Below are positions 26,018 to 38,413 of a DNA stretch of 64,000 bases, piece by piece. The first letter of the stretch is position 1, and each line of letters opens with the position of its first letter. Under the pieces are notes generated by a model, which had not been told where the DNA came from, ran no database searches, and was given only the letters and a program-made list of their open reading frames with translations. Position numbers and translations under genes: made by a program. Origin of the DNA: Panorpa germanica (lineage: Eukaryota > Arthropoda > Insecta > Mecoptera > Panorpidae); NCBI GenBank assembly GCA_963678705.1, contig OY783213.1:15194451-15258450 (forward strand), given 5' to 3'.

Positions 26018-27654
26018 GAAAAAGTTCGCAGGCGACGTTCTCTTCAGTCTGTTGAAGGTAGTTCTGTCTGTCTTTCATTAGGTTGTCATTAATATATTAA
26101 ATAAATTAAATTAAAAAAATACAATTTAGTAAGAACACGCAATTCAAAAATATGATGGTGACATAATCTTTAATAATAAAGTAAATATGAATAATAGTCA
26201 TAAGTTTTGTAATACGAGTATTTTGCAGTATGTGTTAATTAATTGTATATGAGTTTTAATCAATGCATTTAATTTTAATACATTGATATGTATTTAGTAC
26301 GTACATGTAAAATCATCTGTCTGTCATATATGCTAATACGTGCCACTTTCTTATTTTATACCATTACAAATTATAACATTGAATAATTTTTAAATGTTCA
26401 TTGAAGTACCCAACTTTGCAGTGACGTAGCTCCCTCTCATAAGACGCACAAAAAAATATTTTACACAAAACTTGTAGGGAATTGAATCCCATTGAATTGA
26501 ATAGGACGCACTAGTAACGAAATATTGCCAATAAACCTTTTTTGACCGCCATTTTTTCAAGATGGCGGTGCACATTAACGTCGCCCGTGTTGAATAGCTT
26601 TAAGTTTTCATTAACAGCCCTAACTTTAAAACATATCCTAAATTAAAACTACCTGCCCTTTGTAAGGTAAAAGTGTAAAGTTCCCGGGCTAAGAGATGAG
26701 ATTTACACTATTGAAATTATATATTTCTTCTACACACAATTCTGTTCTATTCTAAATTAATCCATGGTTAATTAAAATAGTTAACATATTGTTATCTAAA
26801 CTATATACATACTTATGTGTGACTCAAATATTTACTAATGATTAATTAAAGAATATAAGGTGTACTGACCTTCATCAAACGAACTATTTTGCGGTGCAAC
26901 ACAACAAACGTTCATTTCTTAGTTTATTAAATGTTCCACAAAACAATTAAAACAATCTAATTAGATATTCACGTATTTTCAAACTCTTAAGAATAAAACA
27001 CCTCTATCTTGAAGGCACTATTGACTGTCTAGTTAGTGTTATAAGATAAAAAATTATCAATAAAATATTTATCAAAGTGTGATTAAAATGATGTTGAAAT
27101 ACCTAGTACATACAAGGTATTATAAAGTCAGTGTTTATAAATACTATGAATCATGACGTCATAACACGGGTGTGAGTAAGTCAGCTGTATTCGTAGGTTG
27201 AGTATTTTTCATAATAAAAAAGTTTATATTGTTATAATATGTTATTGTTTTAGAATTCCATACACGTGGATTAAAATATTTATGTGAGTATCAGTATACT
27301 TGGAGGATTATAGGTAGGATTTGTATAATAAATATGTTTTAAGGAAATTATAGAAGCTATCTCGCTCTTTCTCATTATATCGAGCTATTTAATTTTACGC
27401 AAGCTGGTTTCATATGACTTGTACTATAATTATTTATAGTATTTTAATAAAAAATAACAAAATGTTGTGATTTATTTAAAATAAGTTAATATTAGCTTTG
27501 CCCGTATAATCCGATATTTAAAAATAATGTTTATGTTTTGAACATTTAAAATATCAGTTTTGTTATCAGCTGAACCTTTTGTTATAGACTTGAACTTTTC
27601 TTATGAATAGAGTGAATTTTTCAAAGATTAATATTTAATTGATAAAAATGATGA
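26018..27654. other. AT-rich non-coding stretch
   Basis: 26390-26580 has a 61-codon minus frame with no recognised domain. The rest shows nothing that can be supported apart from the hairpin at 26546-26570. Confidence 0.5.
26546..26570. repeat. Inverted ACCGCCAT / ATGGCGGT hairpin
   Basis: ACCGCCAT at 26546-26553 is followed, after a 9-nt spacer, by ATGGCGGT at 26563-26570, giving an 8-bp perfect stem. Each arm contains a GCCAT core, as in sites of YY1/Pleiohomeotic-type zinc-finger proteins. No neighbouring gene is known, so function is inference. Confidence 0.55.
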
Positions 27655-27930
27655 CGACGTTCAGACTGAGGTACGAATAGAGAGGAAGCAGTAATTGGAA
27701 GGAGGAGGCGAAGAGAGTCTGTAGAATATGTGTGGAAGATGAGGAAAGCTGAGGCACATGAAGAGTAGGTGGAGAGATAGAGGGAGAAAGATAGAAGTCT
27801 GAAATAAAGAAGAGGCGTAGAGAAGGAGAGGAATTGAAAGATGAATAACAAAGCAAGGCTGTGGAAGGGAACGAAAGAAGAAGAAGGTTTATTGTGGTGG
27901 GGGAGGGGTCGGAAGAAAGAAATTAGGAGA
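27655..27930 (+). repeat. Purine-rich tract
   Basis: The plus strand is dominated by A and G (GGAGGAGGCGAAGAG, GAGAGATAGAGGGAGAAAG, GGGGGAGGGG) for almost 280 bp. Minus-strand frames through it give low-complexity Ser/Leu/Phe translations and are not genes. It looks like eroded simple-sequence DNA. Confidence 0.6.
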
Positions 27931-28944
27931 AAGATATTTTTTTAAATGTTCGTAATAGTCAGAATAAGATTTGAAGTGGAAAGAAAAACTAAAAGTGTCT
28001 TTTTCTGTAAGATTTTTGCTACTATGTACGCAAAAGTCGTTTGACAGCTAATTGTCAAATTTTGAATCACGTTAATAGTCACGAAAAATTGATTGAGTTG
28101 TTTATTTTCATTTGAATAGTGAAAAAATTTATTGAAATTTGTACAGGAGAACGTCTGTCGGATTAGCCAATTTTGAAATGAAATAGGAGTATGAGTAAAT
28201 GTGATGTATGTAATAAATTAATAGAAAAGTAAAGAAATTAGTTGAGCCGAATAAATACAATAAATAACTATACAAACTATCGATTCTAAAATATTTAATA
28301 CTTTCTGTGCAAATAATTTCCAAAAAGATGCTAAAAATCTTATTTTATCACTTAACTGCAAGGCAGTTATTTACTAGTCAGTCTGCTTGCTGAACTAATC
28401 TTGTTTTATTGCATTGTTAACGAGTTCAGTAGCTTAACATAATGTAAGGCAACGCAACTACAAAACAAGAAAATCCGTTAAGAACACCTTGATCTCATCT
28501 GTACATTGTTTGTTTTTACAATGAAATTACTAAAGTTGTAACTGGAAATATGAATTAAAATAATGTTACTCGTAATGAATCATCTGAGTCCGATTGACAT
28601 TCCTGACATTCTTAACAATCAAGAAGCAGCAAGCAGATGCCCAAGGCTTCATATACCAATGCATGAATGTTTTTGTCACAGCCATTATATTGTTTACAGT
28701 TCTCGGTACTTCTGATTAGACGCCACACCACACGTCACCACGCCCCACGTCTGACTGACAACGACGAACGTCGACCACCATCCATGTCGACGTACAGACG
28801 AGCTTCATTAACATTGTTAGTCATCAGTTATTATAACGAAATTATGCATAGTGCAGTCTGCTTTCAACTACAAATACTCAACAATGAATGTCAGCATAAA
28901 ATTACATTTAGATTAATTAAAAGAGTTTCAGCATATAACAGTGT
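27931..28944. other. Non-coding stretch with a GC-richer patch
   Basis: 28700-28815 is GC-richer (CACACCACACGTCACCACG). It sits in a 99-codon plus frame starting at a non-ATG codon (28667-28966) that I do not recognise. No gene is called. Confidence 0.4.
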
Positions 28945-29155
28945 CAGTAGTAAGGGGCGCAACTAGGTATTTAGAGGCCCGGGGGGCAAATTCGTTAATT
29001 GGATGCGACCCCTGTTGGGATATTATATCTCTATGAACTAAAATTCTCGGTGGCTCAACATCTGAAGAGAAGAAAGGGTGAAGGGAGTACACTTCAAAAA
29101 GTTTACACTTCACTCCCTTCTCTTGTGATTGTGTGAAGTGATAGTATCCTGACAC
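28945..29155 (+). mobile_element. hAT-like non-autonomous element, partial
   Basis: It begins with CAGTAGTAAGGGGCGCAAC and a GAGGCCCGGGGGGC run, similar in style to hAT-type ends such as 17634-17765. Inside, AAGGGAGT (29081-29088) and ACTCCCTT (29112-29119) form an 8-bp stem. A matching right terminal repeat was not found, so the right limit is uncertain. The minus frame here (75 codons) is not a convincing gene. Confidence 0.4.
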
Positions 29156-29920
29156 TCAATAGAAATAAATAAAGCAATTATGTAATATTTACAGAGGTGC
29201 TTACTCCATGAGTGCGGCTCTGGTATAAATGGTATTTCCTTTCTTACACTTAGTTATTTATAAAAATAGTATTGATATGAGCAAACTGCACGTGCAGCTG
29301 GATGTAAAGTAATCAGACAAAGATACTAATCTCCCAGGGACTTTAATTCAAGACCTACGGAGACAAAGTCATACTAGAATTAGAATAAACACAATGTTTA
29401 TGTACTCAGAACATATTATGATTCACTGCAATAGTAATATAGTAATTTATAGTATGTTTATTTAGTAGAACCAATCAAGGAAAATCAAGAAAACAAATTG
29501 AATCAAACAGAATTGAAGCATTGGATGGAAAAACTGCATATCTTTAGTCGAAACTCATAAAATTGATAAAGCTATAATTCGTTGAGTGTTTCATTAGTGT
29601 ATTTAAGGTGTAAGTATATAACATAAGAAAAATTAAGTATTACATAAATGTTTTTAGCTAGTATACTATACGTAGAAACAATAAAATACTTGTAAGACCA
29701 TTTTGAAATAAGTATTTTAGGTTTTGTTTTAGTAAAATATTACATGAATGTAAGGTAACATGGATGTTTTGTGTTTTGTGTTTTGCGGGATTTAAACAAT
29801 AAGGTAATTTCCTATTTTTAAATTGAAGATATTTTAATCTCTACATCTCACAAATTTAGAAAGATCGTCTGCATATATAATTGAATAGGAAAAAACATGT
29901 TTTTTGTTTGTAGATATCAC
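29156..29920. other. AT-rich non-coding stretch
   Basis: Nothing recognisable. GTGTTTTGTGTTTTGTGTTT near 29770 is a small tandem run. Confidence 0.5.
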
Positions 29921-30165
29921 TCAAGAATGTATAAGAACCGGATTAACAAATTCTCTTTGTCTAAAATGGTGAGAAGATTTGAGTTCTTGGATGAGTTGGA
30001 TTTTGTAGGTATGCATATTCAGATACTCTCTTGGTGCTTCTTGAAATATGTAATTCTTGTGAATGATGACGAAATGATGTCCTTGGGGTTTCAGTAACAC
30101 TTTCTCTCACAGCGGTAATATTTTCGAGTGAACGTCCGCTACGAGGACGCAAGGCATGGGTGACA
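29921..30165 (-). pseudogene. Tc1/mariner-superfamily transposase remnant
   Basis: The minus frame (to 29961) contains LRPRSGRSLENITAVRESVT, then a TPRTSFRHHSQELHISRST pattern, typical of the second helix-turn-helix linker region of IS630/Tc1/mariner transposases. A neighbouring frame, shifted by one base, continues HTYKIQLIQELKSSHHFRQR and EFVNPVLIHS before a stop at 29921. This matches the following HPYKIQ-QELK-D---R-EF-NW-L block of the same family. At least one frameshift and a stop break the gene, and the catalytic DDE/D domain is missing. A trace of a following block may continue to about 29895. Identification rests on recalled family motifs. Confidence 0.75.
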
Positions 30166-32625
30166 CAAGAAACAATAATAATAACACGTTGTCTTTCGTG
30201 TAGCGTTCTATATTTACTTAACCTAACATTGAAACTCAGATAACATTTAAATTATAAAAATATATGGATAAATGATCTTTGTTATTAATGTGTAATATCC
30301 GTTGTAATATCTTTTAATATAAATAAATATCAAATATTTGAAATTCTTACTTCTGCCAACCCTATGCTTTATTTAAAAACCATATATTTTCCTTATTTGA
30401 GTCTGTTAGTTTACAAATGTGCTCTACACATTTACGTTTACCAACGTAAGGGGTATTTAAGATTGAAACGTTTAACTTTTACTCATTTTTAACAAAAATT
30501 ATCTATCGACATAAATTTAGCTAAGTAAAAATATTACATTAAATAATACATGAGTTTATCTTTTTTGTTTTTAGTGCTTATGTTATAAACCAAACTAATT
30601 AAAAGATCTACTTACAGAGACAAAAGCTAACCAACTTCGTAACAAGATTTTAAAGATTGAATTAACATTTTATTAAATGCTATTATATCAAATTTTAATT
30701 CGATCAAGAAATGAAGGGGTTGAAATTAGCGGACCTCAGAATAACAGAAGGATGGAGAAATTGTAGATAAGGGTTTGGCCCTGCCAACGAATATTCAACT
30801 CTGCTCATAAATCCTACATTGCAGGTATGCTTGATTATTTCCAGGATATAGAGAGTGACGGGATTAAAAGTTTAAAATATTATTGTAATGTATTGTATAG
30901 AGTAATGCAAAATGCGAAAAAAGAAATATTTTTAATGCGCGTTACACCATTAATAGGAAGCCTTGTATTCAATAATGATATTAAATATTAATTATAAAAT
31001 ATATTCAGTATTACATCTATTTAACATTTATAGTGACAGTATCGTGACATTTCCAATTAAATTGATAAGAAAAACAAGCAAAAACTGATAACTAGCTTAA
31101 TCAGAAAAATTATTAATAATGGATGAATATATGTGGAAGTACAGGAAGTGCCGGATCGTATCAGCGCATTTAGTGGTTATTGGATGTCACTTTAATAGAG
31201 CTACTGTCTTCCTTAGGATCAAAACTTTCCAAGTCTAATAATAAGTTTATTATAAGTACACTTTAGTGTCATAGACCATGTTTGAAACTAAGAACTTTCT
31301 TGCTATTAAAATATATAGAACTCTACTATAACTTTGAAACTGACACTTCATTTCTAATCTAGTTAAATACTGTTGAATATATAATATCTATATACTTATA
31401 CATTAGCTAATTAAAGAAAAATGTAAGCGAAAATTTAAACTATAATCGAGAAACGTCCTCTAGTGTCTAGTCTAACGTCGCTGGAAGATATTTTATAGTC
31501 AGATTAAAGCATTTACAAATTGATGTTCTCTTAAAACAACAAATGTTTTTTTTTATAATTTGATGAGCTTCTTAAAGCTATGGCACTTTTTCCGCATTGT
31601 AAATTACAATAACATTAATTTACATTACTTGCAAGATCGTCTTAAACAATCTTTTCACTAACTCTCTGTATTTCGACCTCCTCTGCTTCCCCATCCTTAC
31701 TTAAATTCGATCTAATCTTTCTTTTCCTTTCTGTATTCCGTTATGTTTCCATTGCATCAAACTGCGCCTCAACCACCGTCTTTCCGCTATTCTTCTTCTC
31801 TAATCTTTTCCATTTTACTCCCTTTTATTTCGTTGTCATCCTCTAATTCCTCTTCGTCATTAATAAATGTATATCGGGTAGAACTTTATATGATTCTTTT
31901 TAAATATTTAAAGCATTTCTTAATCAAACTCTAATACACATTCTCTGTCAATGCTTATTACACAAAAATGTCGTTAAAAACTTATTTTCCTAGGTATTAT
32001 TATGTTCGTGTTATTTTCAACATAAAAACTCGTTTAATGTTCGTAAAAAATCATATCGCACTTCCAATAATCATCAAAAGCACGGATTATGTATTATTTA
32101 CTAATAATAACAATAGAATCGTTATCGATTAGTGGTTAAAATATTAGTCACAGTGCGTTACAATTACTACGACTACGACTGACTGAGTGAACATAACAGA
32201 CTAGGCGAGTATTTTACAACACATGAAGTAAGCAATTAATGTACGTAGCACTTAAATTTAATGTAGGTGAGAGAGAGAGAGAGAGAGAGAGAGCTACGGG
32301 TATTACTAACGCGAATAACAAACGCACTTAGTTTATTGATTCTAGCTGAATAAACAAAACAGAATGTAATACGAACGTGTGAAGGAGAAATTGGAGAGTA
32401 TAAAAATTGGGAGTGAGGTGAGGAGGATGGTGATTGATTATTTTATGTAGTGTTATTACATTGATGAATACTAATGGATCGGTTTAGCAGAATTTGAAAA
32501 ATATACATGACACTCCTGGTAATTTTGATGAAAGATCACTGTTCAAGATGTGGTACAGTGTTTGGAACGTCTTTATGGCAATTTCAAGATTGAAAAGCTT
32601 CCTTAGTTGGGTAATGTCTAATATT
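30166..32625. other. AT-rich non-coding stretch
   Basis: 31670-31870 is pyrimidine-rich on the plus strand, the mirror of the purine-rich tracts elsewhere. The frame at 31743-31934 is low-complexity Ser-rich and not a gene. 30720-30830 is slightly GC-richer without a match. A (GA)n microsatellite at 32269-32293 is listed separately. Confidence 0.5.
32269..32293 (+). repeat. (GA)n microsatellite
   Basis: An uninterrupted run of about twelve GA dinucleotides. It is the cleanest simple repeat in the window. Confidence 0.95.
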
Positions 32626-32831
32626 ATGCTGGCTTGACACCAGAGAGACTGTTTTGAAAACAGTTTTGTTGTCAAAAAGTAAAAACAAATCATGTTTTGT
32701 TTTATTTTAAAACAGTTCTGTTTTTCGAAAACAGACTGATTTGTTTTTAGTGTTTGTGTGTCACATAAAAATTATAAACATGATAAACAACAACTGACAA
32801 GCGCCAATGTTCACAAAAAACAAAACTGCGT
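32626..32831 (+). mobile_element. Family B element, truncated copy
   Basis: It starts ATGCTGGCTTGACACCAGAG and carries TTTTGAAAACAGTTTTGTTG, the TTTTATTTTAAAACAGTTC block and GATAAACAACAACTGACAAG, ending near AACAAAACTGCGT. It is the inverse of 23650-23853. The part bearing the inner motif and the other end is missing. Confidence 0.8.
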
Positions 32832-35800
32832 ACACTCTAGTAATCTTATAATGTATCGAAATCGAAAAATGACCCTAATATGAACCATTTTTAACAAAAG
32901 TTATTTTTAAGGAAAGAATGATTAAACACCTACTAATGAAATTCAGTTGCCAATGTATTAACAATATGTAACATAAGATATGCCGCATTCTGAACATCTA
33001 ATGAAAAATAATATACAAATCTTAGGTTAACTACGCTAGCTGTCATGTCACGTAAGTATTGATTTTTACTGCGTGTGTAAGAACAATATAGTAAAAGCAA
33101 TAAATTTATAATTGACATTGTAAATGGATGTAACTGCTATGTAACATTTAAGAAATGAAATTGATTATGCTATAAGTTCTCCCCGAGTTTCACGGCTTTA
33201 TAAGCATTACTTAACAGTATTACAAGCTTTATTAAAGGCTTGGTTATCCATTTCTTGGGGTAGAAGGGAGTGTAAAACTTACACAACTCTCCAACCCTAG
33301 GTAATCTTTAGAAAATAGTGATAATAACTGTAACAACTTGTTAAAAACAGAAATTGAATTTATTACTATAAAAAAATATGTACTTGTCAAGCATAGATAC
33401 TTTAATGATGTAACGACCTTTACATTTTCAAGCATATAAACCCAGTTAACATTTTAGAGTCACTTTGCCATTATTTTGAAGATGCGTATGATTTTTTTGC
33501 TATGAAAGAGTTCAGTTTCTGACAGTCATTCATATGAAATGTCTATTTTATCGACTACAAAGGCCGAAACCACTCCACCTGTCGGAATACAAATGAAAAT
33601 AAAGTTGATGCGAACTATAATTGAAGTGCAAAAATGATAGAAACGTCACAAAATAGGACACTTCACGAAATTGATTACTGAGAAGCTCGCAAACAATTAC
33701 ACTTTTAACAAATGCATAACATAATTTTATTACGTTTAAAAAAAAATTATTTGAAAAAGAGTATCTCATTTATATTTGAATATCCCGCTAAACACAGAAC
33801 ATTAATATTACATTAAATACATGGAACAATTTACTTAAACGAAAGCAAGTAATATTTCATTTAAAATGGTCAAAATTTTACTTATTTGCTCATGCGGTTT
33901 CTAAGATATCTTAAAATCCTTTAACTCTCAGAAACGTGTTATTAAGATTTTATTTAACAAGAAATTTAATTTTACGATTCTATTAATTCGACAACATTTT
34001 TCCCTCTGAAAAGTAACTCTTTTATGTTAAATAAACCTTAAATACACATAAATGTCCGACAAATGAACTAGATGATCGATTTGTATAACATGTAGTCATA
34101 ACTGGACATTAACATTCGTTTTATATCGATTTTACGTCATCAAATATTCAATTTACATTATTAGGAACTGAACCATATTGTTTAAATAATCATTAAATAT
34201 CATATTTCAATTCCAATATATCCTCTAAAAAGTTATTTACCTCTGTTAAAGTGAGACAGATATATGTATACATAAAATCAACTATCTCTTTTCGAGTGGT
34301 CAAAGTGACAGTACCGGTTTATTGTACTGAATTCGGATCAGGCTGTATCAACTAATAAACAAAATACAGTTTTAGACCAGTAAATTCTTGTATAAATCAG
34401 CGTACATTTATATAATTACTTCCTTGATTTAAAGAGTACAAGATTTACAAATTAATAACATTTCTTTAATAATGAAAATAAAATATCAACTTATTTAGAC
34501 ACTGTATCATTGTAGCGTACAAAATATAATACGTCAAAAGAAAATTATTTGGAATAAATCAAAATTAACACATATTTTAAAATATTTCTGAATAACTTAT
34601 ATCTCTACAACAAAATGCATAATATACTTTATGAACTTATAATATTAGAATGTCTGAGTAATTGAAGGTTATGTTTTTGTGTAATACTTATACGTGTGTG
34701 ATATTATATCTACTATAATAACAAAGGTCTTTAACGTCACTATTTGAGTGAATAAATTGAGTTATGTGTTCAAGTCTGTGATATAAATTAGTAATTTTCC
34801 AAAGGTGATACTTATTAATCATCAACAGTTAAAAATACAATCCAATTCAACATATTTATCTATTATCAACAGATACTATTCAGCAGCATTGACAATTGAC
34901 ATAAAAGAAGTCAACAAAATATTAAAAATACATACGAAAATCTTTTAACATATGTTTAAACCTTCATCTACTAAGTCATTCATATTTGTCACTTAAATAT
35001 TCAACACTGCAATGTCAAATTAATTCCGATTATTTTAAACTATACTAAGAATTCTAGCTGTATAATTTAAGAAGTAAAATTTATGGAATTATTTATTCAT
35101 ATCACACCTTCATAAATACTTTCATGCAGGTAGCTTTACTCTCTGCAACTATTAATAGTTATCTTAAAATAAATTAAACGTTGAACCTGTCCAAGAAATA
35201 TGTTTAAGAAAAGATTCATAGAAATATAACCTAACTTATTTGACGTTACGTATTTGTATGACCACAAAAGTAAAATACAAAATAAAATACTTATGATACA
35301 TGGAATATGTTATAAGTTAAACTTATATAAAATAAACATCCTTATTTCTTTAAAACAACAGTTATTTACCTTTAAAAATGGTCACAGTTGGTATAAACAC
35401 TTGTATAAGAAATAACTAAGCACTGATAATTTTATACTAAACACGAAATGTCAATTTTTAAAACAAGAACTTCACGTATACAAAATTCACGGAATTTTAA
35501 CAAATATGACACTTAAACTTATTAGTTTATTAAATAATGTATTCCCACACAGTTATAGTGTTAACCTTAAAATATATGATAAATTAATTATTTGATTAAT
35601 AACAACCGCACGCTCGAACAGTCAAACATAGACTAACTAAATCAGCGGGCATAAAACAAGAAATAACCTGAAGTTGCCAACGATTGTTTAGCTTTGAGTG
35701 CACTGTGGGCTGTGTGTGTGTGTCTATGTAACGACGAACGGTTCACTTGCATGTATAGTCATTAATGATTTGATTATGAAAACTGAATTAATTATCAAGA

Positions 35801-36031
35801 ACAGTTTAATAAATTAATGTTATAATACTTTTTTAATCTAAAATATTTATCGTATTATTAATCTATAAAGTTTCTTTCATAATATCAAGGTTATTAGGTT
35901 AAAATTGGAATATTTATATTTTCATTAATAAATAAGAAATACAAAAAGTTCATTGTGATTACAACTTGAAACGTATCTGTTGATATTTTCATTTTAATTA
36001 ATTGATAATATGTTATTACAGCTGTCTTAGG
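32832..36031. other. Long AT-rich non-coding stretch
   Basis: No gene is visible in 3.2 kb. TCCCGCTAAACACAG at 33783 resembles the family D leading block. A short (TG)n run lies at 35711-35723. The minus frames at 32933-33118, 33244-33435 and 33548-33769 show no recognisable motif. Confidence 0.55.
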
Positions 36032-36215
36032 CTTCTCTCACACTGGAACAGATAACTTGCAACGCCGACTTTTTCTAATGTTGCATTGTAGTTGTTCCGC
36101 ATTAGCACACTTAATCATGAGGGAAAGCTTCAACTTTATTGTTTAATACAGTGGTATATCTTTCTCTCATGATAAAGTGTGCTTATGCGAAACAACTTCA
36201 ATCAAAGATTGTCTA
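36032..36215. mobile_element. Family F inverted-repeat element
   Basis: It begins CTTCTCTCACACTGGAACAG and contains TTCCGCATTAGCACACTTAA followed by TCATGAGGGAAAG. The second half contains CTTTCTCTCATGATAAAGTG and GCTTATGCGAAACAACTTC, the inverse of the first. The facing arms give a long imperfect hairpin. It is the shortest and most symmetrical family F copy. No coding sequence. Confidence 0.7.
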
Positions 36216-36288
36216 ACATACGAGTATAAAAATTTATGAAGTTTTTAATAAGTGTAAATGATTATAAGAGACAGAAAATTTTAACCTT

Positions 36289-36418
36289 CCCGCTAAACAC
36301 AAACTATGTAAATTCATGTATTATTTACGTAACATTTTTTACCAAACGTTACGTTTTATTATTCACCGAAGTTAAGATAGTTATGTTATATTGTCATTAT
36401 ATAAATGCAAAAGATATT
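36289..36418 (+). repeat. Family D AT-rich repeat
   Basis: Starts CCCGCTAAACACAAACTATG, then CCAAACGTTACGTTTTATTA, CACCGAAGTTAAG and TTATATTGTCATTATATAAA. It aligns block for block with 6102-6235 and with the inverse of 55062-55173. It covers most of the 63-codon plus frame at 36236-36427, which is therefore repeat sequence. Confidence 0.75.
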
Positions 36419-36462
36419 AAAACTTGATTAATTTATAACTTAAGATATATTAAGAAACTAAA

Positions 36463-36686
36463 CTGGTTTTGAGCAAGTTTTGAGGGACTCTGTTTCTCGG
36501 TCGCCGGGCATGTTTTTGATGGTGACATCATGAGCAGAGATATGCACAAATACTATTCAAAAGTATTTAAATACATACAAATACGACACAATAAAATTCC
36601 CTATTATTCGATTGTTAAAAATACTATAGAGTCACGAAACACAACTCGACTAGTTTTCAATCAGTCGCCTCATGTGCTGTGGGCCT
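36463..36686 (+). mobile_element. Family E element, left-truncated
   Basis: It shares TGGTTTTGAGCAAGTTTTGA, CTCTGTTTCTCGGTCGC and GATGGTGACATCATGAGCAG with 50891-51116 and 54815-55036. It then continues through CACAAATACTATTCAAAAG to a terminal end ATCAGTCGCCTCATGTGCTG. That terminus is the inverse of the left terminus seen at 54815 and aligns with the start of 56242-56450, which is the reverse complement of this copy. Confidence 0.75.
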
Positions 36687-38314
36687 AACAGAATATTCTA
36701 ACATTTCGCAAGACTTGTAAAGTCCCCGTACTATACTAACTGCCGAATGCAGCTCGTGCTTGCAATGGAAGGGGTGTACAAAAAACACATTTACCCGTCA
36801 TAACAAAATCTGATAATTTCAAGTTCAGTTATTTTTAGATGCAACGTTTTCGCTTGAAATTTATGATGGGCGACATTGTAGATAATAGAAAATCTTCTTT
36901 AAAAATAAACTGTCAGTTAAATGAAATATAATTTGAATAATTCTAGAAAGAAACAACAGACTTTGCAATGTGGTAACTATATGTGAAGAAACTAATAAAT
37001 GCACATAAAGGAATGTAAAAATAGTTGAATGTGCGTTTTAATTTACTGATACTATTTAACTGATAAGATATCATATTTACATTACTCATCAGATGTTATT
37101 TAAATGCTAAAATGTTGTCCACATATAATAACATAAATATTATGCATAAATCGTTGAATACTTGAAGCTAAATTCTTAATATAAATATTCCTCTACTTAC
37201 AAATTGGTTATTAGGGTTAGAATATATCACTGCATCGGGCTATATTTCTACGCACAAGTGTTCATGGCGGCAAACTTATGCGTTGCTTTTGAAATCAAAG
37301 ACCTTTTTTTTAGTAATTTATATACACATTATAATAATTACAATGTTTAACCTAAGTCATACTATCTTACTTTAAATGAAAGAAATGACATTTAAAGTAT
37401 ATTATTTAAATTATCAATTCCTTTTTATCTAATTTTATAAGAACTTAACATTATGCACAGTGAGTTCTGTCAGCTGTTACTCGTTGCACAACACACACTA
37501 CAATAATATAGTAGCTATAACTAATATATACCGTTGGTTAACTTGACCAGAATGCAATTGTAATATCTCTGGTCAGTGTTACAAACTAAAAAGTAGAATC
37601 TGAACCTTAAAATTAGCTTGAGGTAAGATAGCAAGTGCGGGACTCATAGATAAAGGATTTATTTTTAAGTTATTTTCTTCTACGAAAATAGTAGAAAAAA
37701 GAATGCAAAAAAAGATCACTGGAAGAAACAAGAGAGTGATGTTTTATACAACAATACAACAAAACAAAAACAAAGCAATAAATGTACACTAGATAGTTGT
37801 CGTAACTGTCATAAATCATATGACGTAGCTATCGTATAAAACAAAATATGGTAACATACGACTATATGAGTAACACCTAAACACGCTGCGCTTAAAGTAA
37901 ATAAACGTTTGTTATTAAAACAGAAATGAAACTAATTAAATGTAATCAAAAAAATGTGTTATACGTACGTATGTTAAAACACGTTCCAAACAATAAATAA
38001 AAACTTTTAGTATGCGAGTACATAGGTATACCATACTCTCCAACCAACGTTATACACCAGCAGTAGTCAATTCAGTGGTTCTTAAGCTTCTCGAATTCAA
38101 ATAATATTTTATGGAAAAATGTAAAAATTTCGAAATAGAATCCTTAAGGTCATAGAATTAATTATAAAACTGTACATAAAATTATAGGGTAAATACAGTT
38201 AAAGATATTTAAGGTATATTTAGTTTACTAGCTATTAAACATTTTTTGACATTAATAAAGTTTTTAAGATTAAGATTAAATAATATTACATATTAAATTA
38301 ATATGTTTTGCATT
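36687..38314. other. AT-rich non-coding stretch
   Basis: Nothing recognisable beyond a weak inverted TGACCAG/CTGGTCA pair near 37545-37580. No gene. Confidence 0.55.
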
Positions 38315-38413
38315 TCTTTAATGACAATGTAATAGAATTATGTTACAACTTCGATAAATCATTAAACGTAACATTAGGTAAAACATATTACGTTAAATAA
38401 TATGTGACTTAGG
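38315..38413 (-). repeat. Family D AT-rich repeat, degraded
   Basis: The inverse strand carries the TTAACGTAATATGTTTTACC, TAATGTTACGTTTAATGATT and CATTGTCATTAAAG blocks in the family D order. It is more diverged than the copies at 6102 and 36289. Confidence 0.6.

Noticed and set aside
28667-28966. 99-codon plus frame over a GC-richer patch
   Set aside because: Non-ATG start, low similarity to anything recognised, and overlap with the start of a hAT-like end.
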